Made by a program: the position numbers and the translations under genes. 64,000 nt of DNA from positions 7,118,501 through 7,182,500 of the forward strand of contig CM052360.1 in assembly GCA_028551475.1 (NCBI GenBank). Direction: 5' to 3'. Positions 49,401-63,600 of this stretch are shown here, one piece after another; the first letter of the stretch is position 1, and every line of letters begins with the position of its first letter. The notes below the pieces were generated by a model. It searched no databases. It was not told where the DNA came from and was given only the letters and a program-made list of their open reading frames with translations. The DNA is from Casuarina equisetifolia. Taxonomy: Eukaryota; Streptophyta; Magnoliopsida; Fagales; Casuarinaceae.

Positions 49401-51196
49401 TTCCTTGCAACAGCTCCACCAAAGAGGGAATTTGTTATCTCCGTGAAAAATATTGACACAATAATTGAAGTGGGGAGACAAATGCTAGAGGCTTTCACAA
49501 ACAAAATAAAATAAAATAAGCTGAAAAATAACTTTTACGCGGATAGTAGTGCATCTCTGGAAAAAGATGTAATACGTACCTTTACAGGAAAGGTTCCCAT
49601 TGGAAGTTTCGTTGTAAGCAGTTCCCTCAAACGGCGAATTGCCTTAACCTTGTTGGCAAGAATGTCAAGCAATGGCAATAATTCTTCAGTTTGTAGGGGA
49701 AAGTTTGGCGAAAGCCAGAGAATGGGCCTCAATCCTTTCTTATACTCATTCTCACGGATTGCATCCTTGTGACGGTTTCTGTTCTCAGAAGTTAGAGAAG
49801 TAGAAGCTTTGGTGTCCCTCCCTCTCCGGAGTTCATCTCCCCTCATGACAATCTCTACAGAGTGTCTTCCCGGTTTGGCTTCATTTCTTGCCGGAGAATC
49901 TCCAAGAAGATCACTCACCTTGTCATCTACACAGAGTGAACTTCTTGGAGGAGTAATCTTCTTCTGTACTTCATGTTTTGAATCACGTTTCCTCCATCCA
50001 GCAAACCATCCTTTCTTTTCCTGCTTAGCCTCTCCATTTTTGCAGCCATTCACGTCTTCAATGGGAATCTCCCTGCGCTCATAACAGCTATGACGATGCC
50101 CTATAATCCCATCACTGTTCTCACTAACTGATTCTGATGTATCCAACTTGAGAGCTGCTTCAAGTTGCCTCCTTTCATCCTCCGTCAAAATATCAGATAG
50201 CTCTTCATTATCTGTTTCATTTTCATTGCAAGATGAGAAGAACTCATCATCTGACATGGCCCCAGGGACTCTTCTAGATTTGATGCTCACAACCACATTG
50301 TGCATATCGTATACCTTAGCTTTCCACGGGCCCACCATTTCTGTTTTCTCCTGTCGCCTCCATGTCAGCTGTGGCAAAAGAACTGCCTGAGTCACATCAA
50401 TCCCAGGCCTGAATATGTTAGTCTGGGACATTGCAACCACTTCTTGCCGAACCTCTTCTTCTGTTGCTGGAGAACCAGCGCCATCTAAAGCATTCATCAC
50501 CTCCTTATCCTTATGCGAAATCATGCAAAGCGACCCGGGAGGGACTTTCCCATCCTCGGACCCATCGCCAAGGAAAAGAATACTCTGATCAGACCGCTGA
50601 ATCCTAAAACCATCAAACCCAGCCAAAGTCATGTCTGCCCTTAAATTCGAACCCCTCTTCCAAATTTTGTATGTATCCGAAGGTGCGATTCTTGAAATGA
50701 ATGGAATCACGGAACTCTCAAAGTGGAATGTAATTTCCATGTAAAAGTCCCTCATCCTACGCATAGTCCCTATCAAACGAGGCAGCCTTCTACACCATTT
50801 GGCCCAGGCCAGTGGCTGGTAATGCCTAACTATGTTCATGGCAATCCCTTCTTCTCTATGGCATATCGCCTCCTGAAGCGCACTCCATCCCTGCTCATTC
50901 TGCAAACTCCAATCAGCCCCAGCAACCATAAGCATTTCAGTCGCTGTCTCGTCACCAAGCTTCACAGCCAAGTGAAGAGGGGTGTCACGGTTTGGAACGT
51001 CACGCCGATCAATCACAGCAGCAATGGCGTCAGCTTTCTCTTCCTCGGCCAACGAAGTCGCCTCAGTGCGAATTTCAGCTGGGTTACAAAGCCGCGGGAG
51101 AGCCGCGAGTATCTTCCTGAGACTGGCATAATCCTTCATTGCAATGGCCTTGTGCACAGGACTATGAGCATATTTCGAAACGTCTATACCCGCCAT
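46466..51196 (-). CDS. Ankyrin-repeat protein with GPCR-chaperone (ANKRD13-type) domain
   Basis: Plant ankyrin-repeat family protein of the ANKRD13/GPCR-chaperone type; its plant role is not established. Two coding exons on minus, 51196-49580 and 46807-46466, join in phase 0 (1959 nt, 652 aa). Ankyrin repeats occupy about residues 15-125 (TPLHLAVKLGDETATEMLMV; NEQGWSALQEAI). The chaperone-like domain follows from about 145, with WAKWCRRLPRLIGTMRRMRD and FDGFRIQRSDQSILFLGDG. A central acidic stretch holds EDERRQLEAALKLD, which recalls a ubiquitin-interacting motif but lacks its Ser. Exon 2 encodes VAIPVVPTIRVLVTFTKFEE and a basic tail. Without splicing, exon 1 would run only 14 residues more before a stop, so the 2.77-kb intron must be removed. 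I found nothing recognisable inside that intron. Confidence 0.9.
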
Positions 51197-51679
51197 GCCT
51201 CAGGAGTATATACTACCAACCCAGCCAACACACAAAATCAAGTTCTCAGAACAATCATCCAACGCTGGAATTTACTTGAACGCAGCGAATGACGATTGCC
51301 CCAAACGAAGTAGTAAACCAAAATGAGGACTCAATTTCTGATTCAAAAAGATGAAACAGACCCAGCAGACAATTAGTCACCAAAATGAGAAATTCCCCCA
51401 CTCGTGGTATTCCGAGAAATGAATTAAACCCAATACAAAATTACACGCAATGGCACAAGAGAAACAGCATCCAAAGCGTGGTATGGAGACCAATCAGAGA
51501 AATGAGAAAAGAATCCGGGCTCGTCCCCCAGCAAAGATCCAAGACGCCAAGCGATCTCACCGGCTTCTTCTCCTTCTTTTGCTTCTCCTGCAACCCTCCA
51601 AAATACTACGACCAAAATTGAAAACCAAAAGACCTTCAGACACTCAGCCCCACAACCGGTCCCTCTGTTTCTCTTTCTT

Positions 51680-51706
51680 TCTCTCTCTCTCTCTCTCTCT
51701 CTCCGT
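51680..51706. repeat. (CT)n tract upstream of ankyrin gene
   Basis: A run of about 12 CT units on plus (GA in the gene's sense orientation), about 490 bases upstream of the ankyrin start. GA-rich leaders are common in plant genes. The rest of 51197-53689 shows no recognised gene. Confidence 0.85.
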
Positions 51707-53689
51707 TTATGAGTTGAGAAAGAACAAAAGATCCTTGTGATCCAATCCAGATCAGACAAACCCACGAACATGCATGTGGGTGTTTGAAACAAAACTTCAA
51801 AATTTCCAAAAATAAAAATCAGGGGAAAAGAGAAGCAGGAATGGAGGAATCTGATAAAGAAACGAAAACTAATACAGAATCAAGGAAGGAATACCAGAAA
51901 GAAACAAAACCCCACCATCGAAGCAAAGCTTACACAAAGAATTTATATTGAGAAAGGAAAAAATTAAAAAAATAAAAACGTAAAGGGACTTCAGAGAAGC
52001 ACTCATACATAACGTTTTTATACCTCTCTTCCCAGTAACAGCTCAAAAGAACGGGTACCAAGTAATTGGAAGATTAAGACTGTAGAAGAAATGGAAAGAG
52101 AGTCTCATTTTTCACCCCTTTTTTAAAAAACTTTTTGAACAACAGCAGAAGACAGAGAGGAAAGAGAGAGAAACAGAGACTCCAAAATGGGGAAGGCATC
52201 ATGTGAGCCAGAAAAGAGGGAACTTTCCCATGATATAACTAATTAAAAAAATAAGCTAGATTAAATACCCATTACTTCAATCTAATCAGTCAAATAAGCA
52301 GAGAAAGAGAGAAGAACGGTCCTCAGACATTGTTGCTCTCTTTTTTAAACTAAACACATAATAATTGTTCGGATTAGGTCCAAAATAGGACTTATTACTT
52401 CCTCTCGATTCCGATGTAGCCTCGGAGACTTGGTGCTTTTGAAGAATATGATTCTTATTCACTGGAATATACCGTCGGAGGGTCTATCAAGATAAGATCC
52501 GACCTCATTTTGTGGAATATGATTATCTGAATTAATTGACATTCGAAAATCAAAACCCATTTAACCCATGAATTAAGCTCGCCGGCCAGCACATTTTTGG
52601 GAAACCGTTCCCGATAAGGTGTTGCCGCTTCACTGCATTTTGAATACCATAAAGGCCAACCACAGGCTAAATGGCAGCGTGGGATAATTTAATGTCGCCG
52701 CTAACAGTCCAGCCACGAGCATTGACTGCCTTTTCCTCTGTTTACGAGTCCTCCCAAGACGCGACCAAAAGGGGCCGCACCCTGACCCGTCAACGCTTCA
52801 TGATTGTGATCCAGCCGGTGGTTAGCTTTGACGGACAGCTGAGCAGGCTTCCCCCAACTTGCCCGCCAGCCCAAGATCATTGCGCCCCTTGCCTTTAACC
52901 ATAGCGCGTCCGGGATAGTGCGATGTTTGCTTCCTGATTTGACCAACCCTATCATTTCGATCCACTCTAAATTGGACCATTTTCATTTCTAATTTGACGC
53001 TAAAAAACTGTTATCAGTCGAAATGATTACTGTCCCCTTTGAACAGATTTCTTTATTATTTACAGATAAAACTTTATTAACATCATTCCTTTCCATGCAT
53101 GTGTCGATTTTTTGAAGTTCCAAAAGCGGTGCTCCCCCAACTGTATCTCTGTCATTGACTTCCACGGGCGGGATATCCCTGAAAAATATGACCTTTCTAT
53201 TTTTTGCTCATCACCATTAATACCACTGCGTAAAGAAGGTGTACTGTCGGTTACTTTTAACCTTACCACGAGCTAAAAAAGTGAAGCGAAAAGAACCAGA
53301 AAAGCGGTGTAAAGTTGATCGGGGGCAGTGGTTTGTAAAGAGACACATCCGCCTTCACAACGACATGGATTTGAAAGCTGTACACGAAAACCGCCGGCTG
53401 GTTCAAAGCTGACAATTGCGACTTTCCATCACCTATTTTTTTCTTACACCCACTAAATTCGTTGTTTAATATGATTACAGGCATATCTATGGATAATTAA
53501 AAAAATTAAAGGTTATACCTCTTAGTTTGACTTATTGAGATATATGAGATATTATTACTAAATTTTATAAGGGATAACACTTGTCCAACTTAAAGTTCTA
53601 ATAAAATTTTAAGTACTTTGAAGACATCGTCTTATGACTTTCGAATAGAAAAAGGCTGAAAATGTATATAATTTTTAGCCTAAGTAAAT

Positions 53690-53885
53690 TATGAGGATTT
53701 GCAGGAGAAGATCGAGTTGTCAAGGGAGTGGATCCATCTATGCACGTAGAAGGTAGTGACTCGCTACTTAGTCATCTAACTTAATAATGAGCTAATAGGG
53801 ATTCAAACCATTAGATATGATGTTTAACATCTTTATCCATAAATTGAGTGCGTAACTAAATTATAAAGGGGCCCACAAAATTTTT
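53690..53885 (-). mobile_element. Possible tRNA-derived SINE relic
   Basis: On the minus strand GGTTTGAATCCC (53808-53797) is close to a Pol III B box. It is preceded by a block resembling the A-to-B spacer of plant SINEs (CTCAATTTATGGATAAAGA). A convincing A box, poly(A) tail and target-site duplication were not found. Confidence 0.3.
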
Positions 53886-53906
53886 TTTAATTTAAACAAA
53901 TACACA

Positions 53907-54091
53907 AAAAGATGGTTGATTGTATGAGACAATCCACATCATAACACATGCACGAACTCTCTCTATCTCTAATCATAGTTGACAAATATCTTCATAAAGT
54001 TAGTTTAATACAAAGTCCTCATCCACATTTAACAAGAACTCTTCACCCCTTGGAGTTCTTGAATCCATTTAGAATATTGAAAATAGCTCTA
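53907..54091. repeat. Direct repeat R1, left copy
   Basis: Aligns with 54186-54372 at a spacing of about 280 bases. Shared words include GAGACAATCCACATCATAA and TTTAATACAAAGTCCTC, with scattered substitutions and small indels between. No coding frame and no terminal inverted repeats were seen. Confidence 0.85.
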
Positions 54092-54185
54092 TTTGTAGCT
54101 CAAGCACCAACTTGCATGCGTGAGTTGAATGTATAGACGAATTAGAAAGAGGTCGACCAAAAGTTGTTGAATGTAAATAACTAAA

Positions 54186-54372
54186 CAAGGATATGGTCGA
54201 TAACGTGAGACAATCCACATCATAAGACTCTCTCTCTCGTCATAGTGGATAACTATCTCCAAAAAGTTACTTTAATACAAAGTCCTCATCCACATTTAAC
54301 AAGAACTCCTCACCCCTTGGACTTCTCGAATCCAGTCAGGATATTGGAAATAGCTTCCTTTGTAGTGGAACA
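54186..54372. repeat. Direct repeat R1, right copy
   Basis: Second copy of 53907-54091. It lies about 85 bases from the orphan chalcone-synthase upstream block, so the two duplicated pieces may belong to one rearranged region. Confidence 0.85.
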
Positions 54373-54457
54373 TCTCTTTCTTAAATCTCGATTAATCCGT
54401 TCCCAACCGAATTCGCAATAAAGACAAGAGAAAACGGTAGATTGATACGAAGAACGT

Positions 54458-54637
54458 GGTTTGGCCCAATAAACTAGAAGAAGAAGAAAACGGATGATGT
54501 GAAGGCTGTTTCTTATATAAATAATTGTTAAAATTTAGCCAGTGGCCCATGTTTTAATATAATAACTAAATAATAAAAATCGAGATTTGTGAAGTTTGTC
54601 AACTCAAGTGTATTAAAAAAGGAAGTTTAGGGGGCGG
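54458..54637. repeat. Orphan copy of chalcone synthase upstream block
   Basis: About 180 bases that align with 57496-57673, including ATATAAATAATTGT and AACTAAATAATAAAAAT, with few differences. At 57.5 kb the block sits just upstream of the chalcone synthase TATA box. Here, the side where a minus-strand gene would start carries repeat R1 and no coding sequence. Confidence 0.85.
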
Positions 54638-55852
54638 TCACACAGTATACTGATGGCCCTACAAAGAATTTTGCTTGTAAATCTAAAAGGATTTGTCAAG
54701 GATAAGCTTTTCTTTTCTTATTTTCCTATTTTTCACTAAGACGTGGAAATGGCCGAGAAAATCCAAAAGAAAGTGAAACCTTCATACTGTGGACAAGTGG
54801 CATGTCTCTATTCATCAAAACAATGGTATCCATAGGCTCTGTCGGCAGCTACAGTGGTCTACAAATTGGGAGGACGAAGAAGTCATAGGGCTTATAGGTA
54901 GTCGTCGGACGGCGATTCTGGGACCGGGCAAAGCGTCTACTGCTTGCTTGAAGGGATGGGAAACAAAAAAAAATATGGAGGTGGACCCACGAATTTCATG
55001 CTTCGTTTGTCTTGCTTGGCCCGTTGGCTTCTTATGCTTGTTTGGTGAAGCCTGGTAATCTTTTCATTCGTGGATGTGAACTTTAGATTCTACTTTATCT
55101 AAAGTGTTGTTTTTTCCCTTACTGGATCGATATGTAGGATAAAAGTTAAGACTTATTTAGCTCCTATCAACATCACCGGAAAATGACTCCTAAAGTCATA
55201 TATTTTCTTAACGACATTAAAAGATTATAGCATTTCATGAACAAAGGAAAAGTGTATTTGTTAAGATTTTACTAAGAATTCAAACTAAGGATGTCATTTA
55301 AATGAAGTGTGTCGAAATTATATTTTAAACATTAAGTAATTTAACAAAGTGGTTGAGATACATGACATTTTAAGATTTACCTAATTCATAAATAAATGAA
55401 AAAGTATTTTACTTAAAACATAAAATTTGATATTATTTAGAATATATTTTATAAATTAAAAACAGATTGTAAAAAATGAAAATACGTCTACCTACGGAGA
55501 ATCTTAGTCTATAAGTGAAAGGCTTTTCATATTAAACATACACGAGACTTTGTCATGCTATTCTTAACTATTTCCTTTGTTGCTTTTGCAAATAATACTA
55601 TAATGATATGGGTTTTAGGCATTTAAACTTCTTTATCAAAATCCTCAACGAAGACGTGCCAAAGTAGTTTCTCGAGCATCTCTCACTAGCTAGGGATTTG
55701 TAATATTTATTACACCATACATAAAATGGAACATAGGTTATTCAATTGTGACATAAATTGCTACACGTTCTCTTTTTTTTTTTTTCATATGAAATTACAA
55801 AAGCATTCTGCAACAAGGAAATGAAATACACCCAGACTGGAGATATGGGCGC
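54638..55852. other. Region 3' of chalcone synthase
   Basis: AT-rich DNA expected to include the chalcone synthase 3' UTR near 55700-55852. An 89-codon open frame at 54789-55058 (plus) has no recognisable domain. No other feature was found. Confidence 0.5.
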
Positions 55853-57417
<1,565 letters not shown>

Positions 57418-57462
57418 TTATGAGCTTCTGGCCTTGGATGTCGCCTAATGCAGGGAGAGCCG

Positions 57463-57470
57463 TTTTATAT
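57463..57470 (-). promoter_or_regulatory. Chalcone synthase TATA box
   Basis: ATATAAAA on the minus strand, about 106 bases before the ATG, a normal spacing for a plant promoter with a leader of about 75 bases. The duplicated upstream block begins only about 25 bases further upstream. Confidence 0.65.
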
Positions 57471-57495
57471 GGGGGAAGAAGGAGAAGAGGTAGCT

Positions 57496-57673
57496 GGTTT
57501 GACCCAATAAACTAGGAGTAAAGAAAATTGGATGATGTAAAGGTTATTACTTTATATAAATAATTGTCAAAATTTAGCTAGTGTACCATATTTTAATAAT
57601 AACTAAATAATAAAAATAGAGATTGTGAAGTTTGTGAACTCAAGTGTATTAAAAAGGAAGTTTAAAGGGTGGC
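57496..57673. repeat. Chalcone synthase upstream block (matches 54458-54637)
   Basis: The partner of the orphan block, lying 139-316 bases upstream of the CHS start codon. Similarity stops near 57673, close to where the retrotransposon could begin. Confidence 0.85.
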
Positions 57674-57679
57674 ATTACT

Positions 57680-60600
57680 AGTTTATTTTGTAAGCTCATA
57701 TAATATAAGTTTATATTAATAAGCATAAACTAATTATTTTATAAAGGAGTATTGATGTAAACTATACTGGTCTAGTTGTATAAATAGATTTTGATTTTGA
57801 TTGTGAATATGGTGCTCATCTAATGTGAGCCTTAGTGCATCTTATAGAACTATAGTGAGTTAGGACTATTTGGTTTATCACATATAAGTTAAATCAGCTA
57901 AGTCTTCCCTCTAACTTGTCAAATGTGTATTAGAATCTATATATATATTGAAATCATGCTTATAGTAGATCTCTAAAAGATTTAAAGGCATAACGATCAT
58001 TTCTCCACGATTTGTAATTTTTTTTTCTATATTTAATGAAATATTATCACATTTTATGTGTCCATTCATTAAATAGATACCATTTTGCATAAATTTTCTC
58101 TCTACCACCAAGCATTTTTATTATTTATTTCATTGTAAGTTTCTTGCTTTTCATCAATTAGCACTATAAGAGTAATATAGGTAAGATCTTAGCCAAAGAT
58201 CATACCAAATACAGCTACAATCAAGTATGCAACTCTTATTTTAGTTTCATACCTAAAACCCATTTTCAATCTATAATTAATATATAGATCTTGGCTTAAA
58301 GCCTCATTTGAGGCAATTTATTCTCTAACATTTGGTATCAAAGTGATTTAAGCATCAATTTGGGTTGAGAAATGAATATGAAATGAGATTGTTAAAATGA
58401 ATGTTATCAATTTGATTTAAAAATAGTTTCTTGTAATCCATTTTGGTTACTTTTAATTTGGAATTTGGAATTTTGATTAAGACCAAACCAATATTGATTT
58501 CCCTTAAAAAAAAACACCAAATTTGTAATTTTCATATTATGAAGAGTTCAATGATACCCTTTTTGTTTGACTTTTTGACTAGGTCAAGTTTGACTTGTAA
58601 TAACCCAATCAAGTTTTTTGTCCAAACAACATTGACCAGCCACCATGAACCCCATCAAAGGTTCATTGTGTACTAATGTGCACAATGGTATTGAGTTCGA
58701 CTGGAGAACTAGCCAAGTGATGGCCGAACTGGTCATATTTACTAAATATGGGTTAAATCGACCAATATTGACTAATATAGGTTGAAACTACCCAATTTGG
58801 TTGAATTAAACTAGCAACGTCTTCTGCAGGCACATGTGGGGATTCTATTTTGACTATAATTTTTGTCAAAATCTTCCTTTTAAGATGAAAATCGTTGTGG
58901 TGTGCCCCATGTTGCATTTTATTGTGTTATAATTGCATTTTTAATCAATTTGCTTAATGTTTGCAATATTTTATTTTTTTATGTGATAATTTTTTTTTAT
59001 GTAATGTGCATGTGTGTTATACACATTTAAATATGGAAACTTTAAGTTATACATTGTGTTTTAGCATAAATTTGGCCATCTATATGCATGTTATTACATT
59101 TATGCATAATTTTTGAATATGTAGTATGTAATTTATGTAACATGTATGTGTTGTCTTTGTGTAATTCATAGATAAATGTCCCTAGTTGATTAGATATGAA
59201 TTACATGTTTATGTTATAAGTAATATTTTGTTTATATCAGTGGTACAAGTAGGTCTTGTGTTTTAGTTGGGTTGCAATTGCCATAACAGCGTAACTTGAT
59301 TAAATTATGAGATCACAATCTTATTCTATAATTAGATATCTTCAGTTTTTATGCATGTTTATACTCCCATAAGAGTTGACCATGTATTAGGATTTGGAGA
59401 GTTGCATAGTTTGTATGTGTGAGTTTAGCTTATTTAATTAGTTTATACACTCATAGGTGATGGACTATGAAAGTGTTACAATTATATGTTATTCATTCTA
59501 TCCACAAGTATTTGTATGATGATGTAAACTCTTTTTTGGTTTACTTATATGATATTAATATTATGCATTTTTTATATTTAGTCACATTTCTTATAAACAA
59601 TGTTAAGTCACTGTTAAAGTTCTTATTGGTACTAACCATAAGAAATGAAAGGAAGATATTTTGTTTACTTTGGAAGCAACAAAAATTTGTAGTGACTCAA
59701 AATGCATAAGCCTATTGATTTAACTCTAGAGTACTTTGAGGAGCAAAAGCTTAAATATGTTGAATAGGGAAATATGTAATTGGTTTTGTCTACTGACAAT
59801 GAAGAGGGACCATTCACAACCACCTTAAGAGTGATTTTCCAGTGGAATGTACAACTAAAGAGTTTTTTGACACAATTCACATTGAAATAGAATGTCATTT
59901 CATGTTGGGATTAGTATGTTGATGTAAGCATTTTTTAGCATAAAATACAATGGTACTGAGAATATTATGAATTATATTATAAGGATGATACAATATCATA
60001 TGAAGCTTAAGGCTTTGGATATGTTTTTTTATAGTAAAGCATTATGCATTTGGCTTTGATAGGTTTTTTGGTTGATTATACCATTATTAAGACATCCTAT
60101 ATCAATAGTCTAAAAAATTGAATTATTAATAATCTCATAGCGAAACTTATAATTAAAGTTGATAATTTGAAGATTGAGAAGTTGCATTCATTTTTGTTTT
60201 CTCAAGTTCTAATTTTAGTAAAGGTAAGAAGTTCAAAAACCAAGGTCTTCTAGTAATATTCATGAAATTTTAAATATAAGTGAACATGTTAAACAAGCAA
60301 TATAATAATGAGAAAATGTATCATTCCACAAGATTGGTAAATACTAGACTAATTAAATACTAATATTAAATTAATTCTTAAATTTATCTATCAAATCAAA
60401 ATATTTGAAAATAGATTAAAAGTAATATTTTTTAAAACAAAATTTTAAAACTAAAAAAAACTAAATTTAAATAAGTAGATTCAATCCATGAAATATGTTA
60501 GAACATCTGATTTCACCATAATTACTAAATATGAATTTGATGATTTATACTTACAAGAATGATAATATCTACGTGATGATAGAACTTTTTAATTTATTAA

Positions 60601-63600
60601 TTATATTATGTTTAAGTATAGCAAACCTATTTCATTTATTAATTTACTATATCCCTATGTGAATTGAAATAAATAAAATGCATTAGAATTTATAAACATT
60701 CCCGGTTTACAATAAATTTTTTAATCATTTTATCACCAAAAGCTACACAAATAATATGGTATATGCCTATCCGTATTTAATTCATGGTTATATATTATAA
60801 GAAGTAATTGCATATTTAATCATAAAGTGAAAGTGGAGTTTGTTGGATACATCATCATATTTAAAGAAAATGACTTTAAAATTATTTTGAGTAAAACTTT
60901 TTATGTACTGTTGTTTAGATTAAACTTAATTTTTCTTTCTGTATTTAACATAGATGGATATCTATTTGAATTTAAGAACTTAGTTGTTACAATGTTCTAT
61001 CATTCGAATACGGTTGAAAATTGTGTCATATTGAATGGTTTGTACATATTGATTTTATTTCCACATGAGATTTATGTTGCTTCCATTATTGATAAGAATG
61101 TTTCTAAAAGGCATTTGATTAAGGAGTTGTCTTACACATTATGATATAAGAGACTTAACCATATCTTAAGAGATAAAGTTGACAAGTTAATCATGATCAA
61201 TATTTTACCTTTTTATAATGATGATTCAAAAACATGTGTAAATTGTTGTAAAATTAAATTGATTAAGAAAAAGAAAAAAATGGCAATCCATACTTATGAG
61301 TTGTTAGAACTAATTTACATTAACATCAGTAATCCTTATTGAGTAACTTTGTGTGATTTTCATTTGTTAATGATTTCTCTTATTTTGGGTATATTTATTT
61401 GATTAAAGAAAAACTTGAATCACTTGAGAAATTCAAAGTGTTCAAAATCAAGATTGAAAAGCAATCAACAAAAACTATAAAGATAATTAATTCTGATTGG
61501 AATGAAGAGCATTATGGTAGACACAATTATGTAGGTCAAATTATGGGTCCATTTGCTCAATGCTTCTAAAATTTGAAAATAGTTGGATAGTTTACTATGC
61601 TTTGAAGCCTTAAACAAAATGGTGTAGTTGAAAGGCAAAATCGTACCCCTTATGAAAATAGTTAGATGTATGATGAGTAGAAATAATTTTCCTTTTTTCC
61701 ATAGGGAAAGGCTTTGAATATTGCTATATATATTCTCAAACATATTCCTACTAAGGCAACGCCATTGATTCTATTTCATTTGTTTAAGGAACGCAAAGCT
61801 AGCTTTAATCATCTAAAAATTTGAGGATGTTCAGCAAAAGTTAGATTGTATAATCCAACTTTAGGCAAGTTAATTTCAAGAACTATTAAATGTTATTTTA
61901 TATCTTATCTATAGCATTCTAAGGGTTATTGTTTTTATAATCCTACTAAAGGTACTAGAATTGTGAATTCATTAACAAATAAGTTTTTAAAACTTAATGT
62001 TGCAAAAAGTGATATTAATTCTCAAGTCATAGATAATAGTAGTGATGTTGATACAAGTATATAGTTTTCTCTATCTATTCATTTGGACAAAAAGCATGTT
62101 GTCTCATATTATGGTAATGCAATTATGCAAGAACCTATTATAGGTACAATTTCTGTAGAGGTTCCACAAGCTTAAAATCAAGATATAAAGATTCCTTTAC
62201 TTAAGAGACTTAATAGGGAGAAAATACTTGTTATTCATCATGATTATCTTATTTATCTTAGAAAGTATGACTATAAAATTTAGGTTATTAAGGATCTAAT
62301 GACCTATACTTAAGCTATTTCTAGCCTTCAACTAGAATTTTGGATAGAAGCCATAAGAGATGAGATATAGTTTATTAAGCATAATAATGTTTGAGATTTA
62401 GTTAAGTTACCTAAGAAATATAAGCCCATTGGTTATAAGTGTGTGTTCAAGACTAAGAAAGATTTTAAATGAAAGACAGAAAGGTTCAAGGCTAAGCTAG
62501 TAGCCAATGAATTCACTTAAAGATATAGAATAGGCTATAATAAGAAATTCTCACCAATTTCATCTAAGAATTCTTTTAGGATGATAATAGCTTTAGTAAT
62601 ACATTTTGATATGAAATTATATCAGATGGATGTCAAGATAACTTTGTTGAATGAGAATCTTAGTAAAGATGTCTATATAATACAGTTAGAGGGTTTTGCA
62701 TAATGTATTCCTAGTAAACTTGTTTGTAGGTTTAAGAAGTCTATTTATGGTTTTAAAAAAATTTATAGATAGTGGTATTTAAAGTCTGATGCTTTCATTA
62801 TATCATGTGGTTTTATTGAAAATATGAAAATATCCCTCATTCTATAGGGATAATCTAAAAAGTGGGTTGCTTTGAATGCATTCAAACAGAAAAGCTGACA
62901 TAGATGTTATGGATTGAAATTGTTTTTCTTTTTTTATTTCATTTGAATAGTTGTATATATACCAAAGTCAATAGAAGTACACCAATTTTCTAGATCCTTT
63001 TGGTGAATGACATCTTGCTCACAAGGATATGACATTACTTCAAAAGACTAAGAGACTATTGTCTTCATGGTTTGATGTGAAAGACTTTGGTGAAACATAT
63101 TTTGTTTTAGGCAGTAAGACCTTTAAAGATCATTAGCATCATCTTTTAAGTTTTTTTCATAGGACATATATAGATCGTATGTTGGTTAGATTTAATATGT
63201 AAAATTGCAAACATAGTATTGTCTTTATTGTTAAGGGTGAAAAGTTAAACTAGATGAATGTCCTAAAAATGAAACTAAGAAAAAATTATGAAAAATATAT
63301 TGTATGCTTATGCAATTAGTAACTTTATGTATACATAAGTTTCTTCTAGGCACGGTATTGCCTTTGTTACATAAATTTTTGGTAGATTTCAATCAAACTT
63401 AGGTCACAATCATTAGGTTTCTATTAAGAAGGTTACAAGATACTTGAAAAGGACAAGAGATTATATACTAACTTACAAACATGAAGACAACTTACAGTTA
63501 ATGGGTTATTCATATTTAGATTTTGCATATTGTTATGATAATATGAAGTTTATATCTAGTTATGTTTTCATCATGGTTAGTGGTGCAATATCATGGAGAA

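Noticed and set aside
46808-49579. Possible nested gene in the 2.77-kb ankyrin intron
   Set aside because: Open frames such as 48311-48559 are short, unrelated to known families and not flanked by splice sites that extend them.
50723-51292. 189-codon plus-strand open frame over the ankyrin gene start
   Set aside because: Antisense shadow of the first exon, which has clear ankyrin repeats on minus.
53907-54372. CRISPR-like or tandem array
   Set aside because: Only two long diverged copies occur, in a plant nuclear genome; there are no short regular repeats with spacers.
54789-55058. 89-codon plus-strand open frame near chalcone synthase
   Set aside because: Composition and sequence match no domain, and neither start nor stop context supports a gene.
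60827-61144. 105-codon open frame that could be called a hypothetical protein
   Set aside because: It aligns in pattern with the protease to GAG-pre-integrase part of copia pol and is one fragment of the broken element.
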